Shown here: positions 53,997 to 61,434 of the stretch, one piece after another
Layout: each line of letters starts with the position of its first letter
How positions within the stretch are numbered: the stretch's first letter is position 1
From: Aquimarina sp. AU474
GTDB lineage: Bacteria > Bacteroidota > Bacteroidia > Flavobacteriales > Flavobacteriaceae
DNA: 64,000 bases
Assembly: GCF_900312815.1 (NCBI RefSeq)
Contig: NZ_OMPE01000009.1
Location: forward strand, 1,426,001 to 1,490,000
Reading direction: 5' to 3'
The notes under the pieces: generated by a model
Told to the model about the DNA's origin: nothing
Database searches by the model: none
What the model saw: the letters and a program-made list of their open reading frames with translations, nothing else
Position numbers and translations under genes: made by a program

Positions 53997-54755
53997 ATGA
54001 TAGAGAGAAAATTGGTTTTGTTGATTTTTTCGGTAGTTTTTTTTGCTTGTAATAATGCTAAGGTTGTACCAGGAGTTCAGACGCTGGGTATTATAGAAAA
54101 ATCAAAAGCTCTTAGGTTGCGAGGAGAAAAAGTGGAGCAAAGTATGCTCAAGAAAAAAGATTCTATAGAATCGCTTTTTGGCGAAAAGAAAATTCAAAAC
54201 ACCAAAAAAGATAACGACTTTGTAAATATTGAAAGCCTGTCAAATAATTTTAGTTTGGACATGAAATATGCTACTTCGGATAATTTTTTGAAGGAAAAAG
54301 TATATTCGTGTGCCAAATGCTATGTTCGATATGAAGTTGCAAAAGCCCTTGTTAGGGCTAATAAAGATTTTATTAGAAAAGGGTATAAAATAAAACTTTT
54401 CGATTGTTACCGCCCTCATAGTGTTCAGAAAAAAATGTGGAAAATTGTTCCAGATCCAGGTTATGTTGCCAACCCAAAAGGTGGTTCTGTTCATAATAGA
54501 GGAGCTGCTGTGGATATTACATTAACCGATTTAAAAGGTAATGAATTGGATATGGGTACATCGTTTGATCATTTTGGTAAAGAAGCAAGTCATGCTTATG
54601 CACAGCTTCCAAAAAAAGTGATTGCAAATCGTAAAGTACTGCGTAGCGTTATGGAAAAGCATGGTTTTACAACTATCAGAACTGAGTGGTGGCATTATAA
54701 TTTTAGTACTGGGAAAAAGTTTAAAATTTCTGATTTTACATGGAAGTGTGATTAG
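53997..54755 (+). CDS. D-Ala-D-Ala dipeptidase-like lipoprotein (VanX/M15D)
   Basis: 252 residues, lipobox FFACNN (Cys18). Zinc peptidase M15D motifs: YRPHS (Arg139), SVHNRGAAVD (His166, Asp173) and EWWHYNF (catalytic Glu230, zinc His233). It hydrolyses D-Ala-D-Ala or similar dipeptides in the periplasm or at the surface. No vanA/vanH partners are nearby, so peptidoglycan-dipeptide recycling is more likely than vancomycin resistance. It converges with the membrane protein gene; stops almost touch. Confidence 0.92.
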   Translation: MIERKLVLLIFSVVFFACNNAKVVPGVQTLGIIEKSKALRLRGEKVEQSMLKKKDSIESLFGEKKIQNTKKDNDFVNIESLSNNFSLDMKYATSDNFLKEKVYSCAKCYVRYEVAKALVRANKDFIRKGYKIKLFDCYRPHSVQKKMWKIVPDPGYVANPKGGSVHNRGAAVDITLTDLKGNELDMGTSFDHFGKEASHAYAQLPKKVIANRKVLRSVMEKHGFTTIRTEWWHYNFSTGKKFKISDFTWKCD

Positions 54756-54756
54756 C

Positions 54757-56055
54757 TTATCTGTTAAAGGGTCGTTCGCTAATCCAATGAAATCCTCGGT
54801 TAATTAACAAAAAGTCTTCTCTGAGTTTCTTCTTGGTCATAATTTTTAAAGTATCTCCTTTGTGGACAGTTTCAAAATAAAACAAACTGGCTTTTTGTTT
54901 AAAGGAAAAACTCCTTACATCTGTACTGTCCGCATAAGACGTTAGCTTAAGGGTTTTAGAAACTGTATCTGTTTCCTCTTTGAATCCGATAATCTTTTCG
55001 TCCATGGTTTGAATCCCACAGCTCCGTTTATCGACAATTAAACGTTTCCAACGAATACTATCAGTTGCTAAAGGAAGTAAAGTGTCATTGTTTTGGATAA
55101 ATTCTTCTACTTCATAGATTCCATATAAAGCAGGTTTTGGTGCTTTTTTACCCCATTTTTCTTGACGTTCTATGGATCTATCAACGTTGTTGTATAAAAA
55201 GTAACCTATAATTATGATTTTAAAAATAATAACCGCTTTTTGGTATTTTGGATTTGAGAAATAAGGTAATATAGTTTTAGGGTATACTATTTTATTAAGA
55301 ATGAAAAAGTTTAAAATACGTTTAATATCGGGAACTAATAAAAACACCCCCATAATTGTGAGCAGACCACTATATAGCTTCACAGGTATGTCATAACTCA
55401 TGTTCATCATAAAAACATTAAACATGACTCCTATAATCATAATAGCACCAAAAGTGACTGTTCTTCTAAAAATGAGTAAGATTCCTGCAATGATTTCAGC
55501 ATATCCAGAAAATCTGGTATAGGTATCACTGTACTCCATGAAATTCCACATTAATCCCATAGGAGATTGATCTCCAAAAGTTTTGATCAAATCAAAATAA
55601 CTTAGCTCTGAAAACTGAAGAGTAAATGCTTTTGAAAAGCCGTAAGAAAACATAATAGTTATTAAATAATACCTTACCAAAATAGTTATGTATTGTAAAA
55701 GCCGATTGTAATTAGCTTTTTTTAGATCAATAAAACTCCAAATAATAGTTCCTATTAAGGAAATAACAATAGTAACAAATTCAAAAACGTAATCTTTTGT
55801 AGTATCTCCACTTCCTGTTGGTCCCAGATACATTTCGTATGGAATATCAAGAATGTTTTTTCCTGTCCAGACACATAATATTTCCATTCCGTCGTAATAG
55901 AATGAAAATAAATTTTCTAAGCCAGGGATAAGCCCTAGGTAATATAATGGAAAAGGAAAAATATGAAGCAAAAAGTAAATCGCGCAAAGTCTAAATGCTA
56001 AAAGAGATGGTAAGTTCCATTTAGATTGAGTAGAAAGATCTTGTGTGATTTCCAT
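54757..56055 (-). CDS. DoxX-like integral membrane protein
   Basis: 432 residues. About eight hydrophobic helices in residues ~20-295, including FSGYAEIIAGILLIFRRTVT and MNMSYDIPVKLYSGLLTIMG, reminiscent of DoxX/HTTM-type proteins. A basic region and a ~120-residue beta-rich extramembrane domain (IYEVEEFIQNNDTLLPLATD) follow. Function unknown; DoxX assignment is tentative. Confidence 0.75.
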   Translation of the reverse strand: MEITQDLSTQSKWNLPSLLAFRLCAIYFLLHIFPFPLYYLGLIPGLENLFSFYYDGMEILCVWTGKNILDIPYEMYLGPTGSGDTTKDYVFEFVTIVISLIGTIIWSFIDLKKANYNRLLQYITILVRYYLITIMFSYGFSKAFTLQFSELSYFDLIKTFGDQSPMGLMWNFMEYSDTYTRFSGYAEIIAGILLIFRRTVTFGAIMIIGVMFNVFMMNMSYDIPVKLYSGLLTIMGVFLLVPDIKRILNFFILNKIVYPKTILPYFSNPKYQKAVIIFKIIIIGYFLYNNVDRSIERQEKWGKKAPKPALYGIYEVEEFIQNNDTLLPLATDSIRWKRLIVDKRSCGIQTMDEKIIGFKEETDTVSKTLKLTSYADSTDVRSFSFKQKASLFYFETVHKGDTLKIMTKKKLREDFLLINRGFHWISERPFNR

Positions 56056-56141
56056 AAATAAGAATTATTAATGTTGAATATAGCTATTTATGTCATGATA
56101 GCATAAAATGTTACCCAACATATTTATAGAGAACTAAAATG

Positions 56142-56175
56142 AAAACGACATCCATTATGTTGGATGCCGTTTTTT
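56142..56175 (-). terminator. Terminator hairpin between aceB and the membrane protein gene
   Basis: Arms AAAACGACATCCA and TGGATGCCGTTTT (one G-T type mismatch), with A and T runs on both sides, so active in either direction. Confidence 0.7.
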
Positions 56176-56288
56176 GAGCACAATTATAAAAATCGGAAAA
56201 AATTATGCTTGTTTTTAGAGTTTTTCAACTTCTGTACTTCTCTTCTTGGTAACAGTAGAAGATTTATTTGATAGCAATAACTTTTGTT

Positions 56289-57887
56289 TTATAAATATTG
56301 ATATGCTGTCGTAGTTAAGAATTCTTCAAAATCGTCAGAGATAATGAGTTCTTTAAAGATTGAAATAGCGTTTTGATAATTTTCTGTTTCAAAAAGTGAG
56401 TCTCCTACTTGTTCTTTTATAATTCTTAGTTCATCTTCAAACAGTTGATCAAACAAAGATTGGTTTAGAACTCTATTACCTTCTAAGTTCACTTCATTTT
56501 TTAACCATTGCCATAGTTGTGTTCTACTAATTTCAGCAGTAGCAGCATCTTCCATTAAGTTATATAGGGCTACGGCGCCATTTCCGCTAAGCCAATTAGC
56601 TATATAATGAATTCCAACATTGATGTTTTCTCGAATCCCTCGCTCGGTAATTGTTCCTTGTGGGATAGCCAAAAGATCATCCTCTGTAATGTTGATATCG
56701 TTACGTTTTACATCCATTTGATTAGAAGTAGGCATATGTGTGTCAAAAACTTCCATTGCTAATTTTACTAATCCTGGATGTGCAACCCATGTTCCATCAT
56801 GGCCATTTTTTACTTCACGTTCTTTATCGGCCATAACTTTTGCAAAAGCAGCATTGTTACGTTCTTCGTCATTTTTGATAGGGATTTGTGCAGCCATACC
56901 CCCGATAGCCAAAATATTTCTTTTGTGACATCTTTGGATCACTAGTTTGCTATATGCATCCATAAAAGGACTTGTCATAGTTACTTGAGCACGATCCGGA
57001 ACAACAAAACCTTTGTGATTTCTTAGTTTTTTGATATAACTAAAGATGTAATCCCATCTTCCGCAATTAAGACCTACAATGTGATCTTTTAAGGCATAAA
57101 TAATCTCATCTAATTGAAAACTTGCGGTAATAGTTTCTACCAAGGCAGTAACTTTTACACTTCCTTGTTCTATACCTAAGTATTCTTCAGAAAAATCTAT
57201 AACATCGTTCCACCAGATAGCTTCAGTAAAATGTTCTAATTTGGGAAGATAATAGTATGCTCCAGTTCCATTTTCTTTTAATTGCTCATTATTATGAAAT
57301 AAGTACAATGCGAAATCGAATAAAGAGGCACTCATTTCTTCATCTTTAATCAATAGATGTTTTTCGTTAAGGTGTAAACCTCTAGGGCGAACAATCAGCG
57401 TGGCAACTTTTTCTCTAAGTTGATATGTTTTGTCTTTTTTTGGATTGTAAAATGAAATAGTTTTATCTACAGCATCCTTAAGGTTTTTTTGTCCTTGAAG
57501 GCAGTTTTCCCACAGGGGGGCATTACTATCTTCAAAATCTGCCATAAAAGTTTTGGCTCCTGAGTTAAGGGCGTTAATGACCATTTTTCTATCGACAGGA
57601 CCTGTAATCTCGACTCTACGATCCTGTAGATCTTCGGGTATTGGAGCGGCCGACCATTCGCTATTGCGAATCTCTTTGGTGTTTTCTGGAAAAGAAGGAT
57701 AAGTTCCCAGATCAAACAACTGTTGCTGACACTCACGGTTTTTCAAAAGTACTAATCGTCTTTGGTTAAAACGATCCTGTAAAGCTTCTAAGAAAGTTAA
57801 CGCACCATCAGTTAATATTTCTGGATGATAGTTTCTTACTTCTTTAGTGAAGCTGATTTTTTGACTAAGATTTGTCTGTGTTTCCAT
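56289..57887 (-). CDS. aceB: Malate synthase A
   Basis: 532 residues from the ATG (a TTG eight codons upstream is less likely). Characteristic segments: ALNSGAKTFMADFEDSNAPL, LIVRPRGLHLNEKHLL (catalytic Arg), GLNCGRWDYIFSYIKKLRNH and NGHDGTWVAHPGLVKLA. It condenses glyoxylate with acetyl-CoA to malate, completing the glyoxylate shunt begun by aceA. It is divergent from a RamB/ScfR-type regulator, with the palindromic operator 52 bp upstream of its ATG. Confidence 0.96.
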   Translation of the reverse strand: METQTNLSQKISFTKEVRNYHPEILTDGALTFLEALQDRFNQRRLVLLKNRECQQQLFDLGTYPSFPENTKEIRNSEWSAAPIPEDLQDRRVEITGPVDRKMVINALNSGAKTFMADFEDSNAPLWENCLQGQKNLKDAVDKTISFYNPKKDKTYQLREKVATLIVRPRGLHLNEKHLLIKDEEMSASLFDFALYLFHNNEQLKENGTGAYYYLPKLEHFTEAIWWNDVIDFSEEYLGIEQGSVKVTALVETITASFQLDEIIYALKDHIVGLNCGRWDYIFSYIKKLRNHKGFVVPDRAQVTMTSPFMDAYSKLVIQRCHKRNILAIGGMAAQIPIKNDEERNNAAFAKVMADKEREVKNGHDGTWVAHPGLVKLAMEVFDTHMPTSNQMDVKRNDINITEDDLLAIPQGTITERGIRENINVGIHYIANWLSGNGAVALYNLMEDAATAEISRTQLWQWLKNEVNLEGNRVLNQSLFDQLFEDELRIIKEQVGDSLFETENYQNAISIFKELIISDDFEEFLTTTAYQYL

Positions 57888-57938
57888 AACTATTATCGTT
57901 TGAGTGAACAATATTATAAAAAAGTTTTTTATAAAACA

Positions 57939-57952
57939 AGCGAACGTTCGCT
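57939..57952. promoter_or_regulatory. Palindromic operator AGCGAACGTTCGCT between aceB and its regulator
   Basis: Identical to the palindrome upstream of aceA. Read on the aceB strand, TTT before it and TGTTT after it are also shared with the aceA copy. Position between divergent aceB and the regulator suggests control of both. Confidence 0.8.
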
Positions 57953-57995
57953 AAAAGTGATTTTTTTCTTTTTTCAACAGTTACGCAAAATTTGT

Positions 57996-58003
57996 TACTT
58001 TTG
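57996..58003 (+). promoter_or_regulatory. -7 box (TACTTTTG) of the RamB/ScfR-type gene
   Basis: Matches TAnnTTTG only 5 bp before the ATG, so the transcript would be leaderless or nearly so. Confidence 0.5.
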
Positions 58004-58008
58004 AACTT

Positions 58009-59490
58009 ATGGCAATAGCAGAAGAATATATAAGATTGATTTTTGGATTGAAAATCAAACAAATACGAACAGAAAGAGATTTGTCTCTTTTTGGTTTATC
58101 CAAGTTAAGTGGATTGTCGAAGTCGTATTTAAACGAAATTGAAAAAGGAAAAAAGTATCCTAAAACGGATAAAATAATAAAGCTAGCAGAAACTTTAGAA
58201 GTTCCTTATGATCAATTAGTGTCTTTGAAATTGGACAAAAACCTGGCTCCGATTGGAGAGATTTTACAATCAGGTATTCTGGATGAGATTCCATTGGAGT
58301 TGTTTGGAATACAACAAAGTGATTTGATAGATATTATTGCTAATGCACCCTCAAAAGTGAATGCATTTATAAGTACGATTATTGAAATTGCTCAACACTA
58401 CAATATGAGTCGCGAAGGGTTTTATTTAGCCTCTTTGCGGTCATATCAAGAAGCACATAATAACTATTTTAAAGACTTAGAGGATAAGGCTGTAAAATGT
58501 GCTAATACGTATCAATTGGATTTATCGGGTAAAATCACTTCGGTAGAATTAGAAGAAATTTTGAAAGAGGAGTATGGGTATACAATTAATAATGCAGGAA
58601 TTCCTAAGCAAGAAGAGTTGGATAACTTAAGATCGGTTTTTGTACCATCCACAAAAACATTATTGTTATCAGATAGGGTAGATGAGGCTCAAAAAACTTT
58701 TATTTATGCCAAGGAATTGGGGTATCAATACCTTGAAATTAAAGATAGACCGTATACATTTTCATGGATACGATATGATAATTTTGAAGAAGTGTTGCAT
58801 AATTTTTATGCGTCGTATTTTGCAGGAGCATTGATTATACCAAGAAACCATCTTAAAAATCACCTCAAAGAATTGTTTTCGACAAAGAGATTTTCGGAGG
58901 GAGCATTCCATAAAATTATGCATTTGTATAATGCATCACCAGAATCTTTTTATCAAAGGTTAACTAATGTGTTACCAAAAGATTTTGGGATGCAAAATGT
59001 ATTTTTCTTACGATTTACGCATAAGTTAGGGGTAGAAAAGTTTAACCTAGTTAAAGAACTACATATAACGCATCAACAACAACCGCATGCAAACGAGATT
59101 AATGAACATTACTGCAGACGTTGGATGGCTATAAAAACATTGCAACGAACTGCGAGTGAGGATTTGGACTATGCATTTAATATTCAAATTTCTGATTATG
59201 CAGATACTGACCAGCAATATTTAGTGTTTACCTCGGCGACAAAAGATCCGTTTAAGAATGATTATTTTCGAAGTATAGGGATAGGATTTTTGATCTCTTC
59301 ATCATTAGAGAAAAAAATTAGTTTTGTTGGGGATGCCAAAATTCCTAAAGTAAAAGTAGGAGTAACTTGTGAGTCTTGCTCTTTAACGGATTGTGATGTG
59401 AGAATGGCGCCGCCAAAACGGTTATTGGCTAAAGAGAAGTATAAAAGAACAGCAACCTTAGTTGAGGATATTGTAAAGAAATATTCATAA
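58009..59490 (+). CDS. RamB/ScfR-family transcriptional regulator
   Basis: 493 residues. N-terminal XRE helix-turn-helix (~12-67, FGLSKLSGLSKSYLNEIEKG), an IrrE-like middle region (~150-300, with FYASYFAGALIIPRNHLKNH) that lacks the HExxH zinc motif, and a C-terminal DUF2083-type domain with Cys454, Cys457 and Cys462 (CESCSLTDCDVRMAPP). This is the layout of short-chain fatty-acyl/acetate regulators (RamB, ScfR) that control glyoxylate-shunt or propionate genes in other bacteria. Divergent from aceB, with a shared palindrome, so it most probably regulates aceB and aceA. Confidence 0.9.
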   Translation: MAIAEEYIRLIFGLKIKQIRTERDLSLFGLSKLSGLSKSYLNEIEKGKKYPKTDKIIKLAETLEVPYDQLVSLKLDKNLAPIGEILQSGILDEIPLELFGIQQSDLIDIIANAPSKVNAFISTIIEIAQHYNMSREGFYLASLRSYQEAHNNYFKDLEDKAVKCANTYQLDLSGKITSVELEEILKEEYGYTINNAGIPKQEELDNLRSVFVPSTKTLLLSDRVDEAQKTFIYAKELGYQYLEIKDRPYTFSWIRYDNFEEVLHNFYASYFAGALIIPRNHLKNHLKELFSTKRFSEGAFHKIMHLYNASPESFYQRLTNVLPKDFGMQNVFFLRFTHKLGVEKFNLVKELHITHQQQPHANEINEHYCRRWMAIKTLQRTASEDLDYAFNIQISDYADTDQQYLVFTSATKDPFKNDYFRSIGIGFLISSSLEKKISFVGDAKIPKVKVGVTCESCSLTDCDVRMAPPKRLLAKEKYKRTATLVEDIVKKYS

Positions 59491-59513
59491 GGTTATTTGT
59501 CGATAAATTAAAT

Positions 59514-59551
59514 TGTGCCTGTTAACTCCTTTAATGAGTATAGCAGGCACA
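59514..59551. terminator. Hairpin TGTGCCTG...CAGGCACA
   Basis: An 8-bp perfect stem lies between the convergent regulator and peptide genes. A near-copy is found after the second peptide gene at 59881. Its U-run is weak. Confidence 0.6.
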
Positions 59552-59565
59552 GTTTATTATAGGTA

Positions 59566-59706
59566 TTACAAGCAGCTATCACAACGATCATGGAAAAATG
59601 GCATTTCCAAAACTCCACAATAACATTCACCGCCACCGTTTACATAGCTTTGCGCTTTTTTCTCAATTACTTTAACTCCATCTAAATCTAAAATGCTTTT
59701 TTTCAT
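59566..59706 (-). CDS. GG-leader peptide A (46 residues)
   Basis: Leader MKKSILDLDGVKVIEKKAQ ends in YVNGGG, the double-glycine-type site of bacteriocin-like peptides common in Flavobacteriia. The core has four Cys (ECYCGVLEMPFFHDRCDSCL), arranged as two C-x1-2-C pairs, suited to metal or thioether/disulfide crosslinks. Same leader, upstream palindrome and downstream hairpin as the next peptide gene. No modification or export enzyme is adjacent in the window. Confidence 0.75.
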   Translation of the reverse strand: MKKSILDLDGVKVIEKKAQSYVNGGGECYCGVLEMPFFHDRCDSCL

Positions 59707-59770
59707 GATTTTTTTATTTAAATTATTAGTCTAAAATTAATTGAAATACTAATTGATTTACAACAAAAGA

Positions 59771-59796
59771 TTCTTGAGATTTATAAATCTCAAGAA
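59771..59796. promoter_or_regulatory. 26-bp perfect palindrome upstream of peptide A
   Basis: Half-site TTCTTGAGATTTA followed by its exact complement. It lies 65 bp before the peptide ATG. It is either a protein operator or a leader-RNA hairpin. Confidence 0.75.
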
Positions 59797-59880
59797 TAAA
59801 CTCACGAACCTCAGACGATTTCAGAATCTATTTAAAAAGAGCCGTAAAATTTAATGGTTTTAATAGTGAACCAAAAAGTA

Positions 59881-59923
59881 TTGTGCCTGCAATATATACT
59901 ATCAAAAAGCACAACAGGCACAA
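59881..59923 (-). terminator. Hairpin TTGTGCCTG...CAGGCACAA after peptide B
   Basis: A 9-bp perfect stem, 9 bp after the stop codon on the minus strand, followed there by TACTTTTTGG. Counterpart of the hairpin at 59514. Confidence 0.65.
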
Positions 59924-59931
59924 TTTCAGTA

Positions 59932-60069
59932 TTATACAGAGATCAAGCACAAGCAAGTTCCTGGGATTGTGAAAGCAGGTCCACATCCACATCCAGATCC
60001 ATTTACTTTAAGTTGCTCTTTTTTCTCAATGATTTTAACTCCTTCTAGGTTTAAAATGCTTTTTTTCAT
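59932..60069 (-). CDS. GG-leader peptide B (45 residues)
   Basis: Leader MKKSILNLEGVKIIEKKEQ with VNGSGCGCG in place of GGG, then a hydrophobic core with two further Cys (FTIPGTCLCLISV). The leader differs from peptide A at few positions while the core is unrelated, typical of a diversified precursor pair. Part of a duplicated cassette. Confidence 0.75.
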   Translation of the reverse strand: MKKSILNLEGVKIIEKKEQLKVNGSGCGCGPAFTIPGTCLCLISV

Positions 60070-60133
60070 GATTTTAATATTTAAGTTATACGTTTAAAGC
60101 TACTCTAAACACAAGTTGATTTGCAACAAAAGG

Positions 60134-60159
60134 TTCTTGAGATTTATAAATCTCAGGAA
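60134..60159. promoter_or_regulatory. 26-bp palindrome upstream of peptide B
   Basis: TTCTTGAGATTTA and its complement with one mismatch (TCAGGAA). It is 65 bp before the ATG, exactly as for peptide A. Confidence 0.75.
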
Positions 60160-60362
60160 TAAACTTATACAGATGAAATATTGATTTTACGTATTGTGTG
60201 GAAAACCGTAACTGAACTACGGTAAAATTATATAAACTTACCTTTTTTGAATTATTTGGCTTTTTGAGGTAACATAGTTGTGTGATAAGACATATATTTA
60301 TGTTATCTAAAGAATAATTTAAATAACACAAGTTAATTTATTAATCTTTAAATCTTTTTTAA

Positions 60363-60578
60363 ATGAAAAAAGTAATTTTTGGGCTTTTTTTAGCCGGAAC
60401 AATGGTCAGTTTTAATAATCTGAATGCAAAAACTTTAAACACTGAATCCTTGTTAGATAACTGTTGTACTGTAGAAGGAGCAGGGGTTAGTGTAACAGAT
60501 TGTAATCCAGGAAATAGTTGTGGTAGAGCTCGAGCAGCTTGGTTTTTATTAGTATCTGCTGCGGATCCCGGTAATTAA
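60363..60578 (+). CDS. Small secreted Cys-containing protein (71 residues)
   Basis: Signal peptide ~1-22 (MKKVIFGLFLAGTMVSFNNL then NAK). The mature ~48 residues hold four Cys (NCCTVEG, TDCNPGNSCGRA), which could form two disulfides. No family recognised. It precedes the GLPGLI gene and a barrel gene on the same strand and may be functionally linked to the Cys-rich peptides just upstream. Confidence 0.75.
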   Translation: MKKVIFGLFLAGTMVSFNNLNAKTLNTESLLDNCCTVEGAGVSVTDCNPGNSCGRARAAWFLLVSAADPGN

Positions 60579-60589
60579 TTGAATTTAAT

Positions 60590-60626
60590 AATCACAATCA
60601 TTTTTTCAATGAAAATGATTGTGATT
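60590..60626 (+). other. Intercistronic hairpin
   Basis: Perfect 15-bp stem (AATCACAATCATTTT and complement) with a 7-nt loop, not followed by a T-run. It lies between the small secreted protein and the GLPGLI gene and may moderate read-through or stabilise the upstream mRNA. Confidence 0.7.
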
Positions 60627-60645
60627 ACATGTAAACTTAAATTTT

Positions 60646-61434
60646 ATGAAAAGAAATAGGATACTATTTTTATTATTGCTAATTGCTTTTTCTCACAAAT
60701 CATTTTCTCAAGAGGATTATGTTATAGAATATGAATACACGGATAGAATAGGTTATTCGAGTAGTAGTAAATTAATTATTCATAACAATAAAGAATCAAT
60801 ATTTAAAGTATTTGATGAGAGAGAGTCTGGGGGAGGCACAAATCCTGATACGCAAGAAATGTTTTATGTTGTTAATGATGAATTAAGTACATTTATGTAC
60901 TCTAATAATAGTGAAATTTATACGCGTATCCCGTATAAAAGGGGACGCTTTATTTATAAATACCCTAGTAATCATCATGAATGGACATTAACCGGAGAAT
61001 CGAAAAAAATAAATAATTATCAATGCCAGAAAGCAGTGATGAAATTACATGAACGAACTTACTGTGTGTGGTTTACTACAGAAATACCAGTAAATTTTGG
61101 CCCTTTGAAATTGAACGGATTACCTGGGCTTATTGTAGAAGGAAAAGATGATAAAGGGTACTTTTCTTTTTCATTACTAAATGTCAAAAAGAGTTGGGAT
61201 AAAGAATTTTTTAATTTTTACAAAGGTTTTTTCCAAAAAACTAAGAAAGTGTATTCTTATAATGACTATAAAAGCACGCTAACTAATTATATGACAAACT
61301 TAAAAAGAAAACAAGTTACTATGGCGGCTGAAATGGAAGTGACTATTTCTTTTGATGAGGATCAACATTTTTTCACACAATATTTAATTGATATTCCAGA
61401 AAATCTGATTGAGGAATTACAGAAAATTAATTAA
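60646..61434 (+). CDS. GLPGLI-family secreted protein
   Basis: 262 residues with signal peptide (cut near SFSQED). The family hallmark GLPGLI is at 158-163, preceded by YCVWFTTEIPVNFGPLKLN. GLPGLI proteins are Bacteroidota-specific with no established biochemical role and are often paired with carboxypeptidase-regulatory-domain barrels, as here. Its stop overlaps the start of that barrel gene (TAATG). Confidence 0.93.
   Translation: MKRNRILFLLLLIAFSHKSFSQEDYVIEYEYTDRIGYSSSSKLIIHNNKESIFKVFDERESGGGTNPDTQEMFYVVNDELSTFMYSNNSEIYTRIPYKRGRFIYKYPSNHHEWTLTGESKKINNYQCQKAVMKLHERTYCVWFTTEIPVNFGPLKLNGLPGLIVEGKDDKGYFSFSLLNVKKSWDKEFFNFYKGFFQKTKKVYSYNDYKSTLTNYMTNLKRKQVTMAAEMEVTISFDEDQHFFTQYLIDIPENLIEELQKIN

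Noticed and set aside
53997..54755. Vancomycin-resistance gene
   Set aside because: Only a VanX-like dipeptidase is present, as a lipoprotein, without vanH/vanA or a VanRS system; a cell-wall recycling role is more likely.
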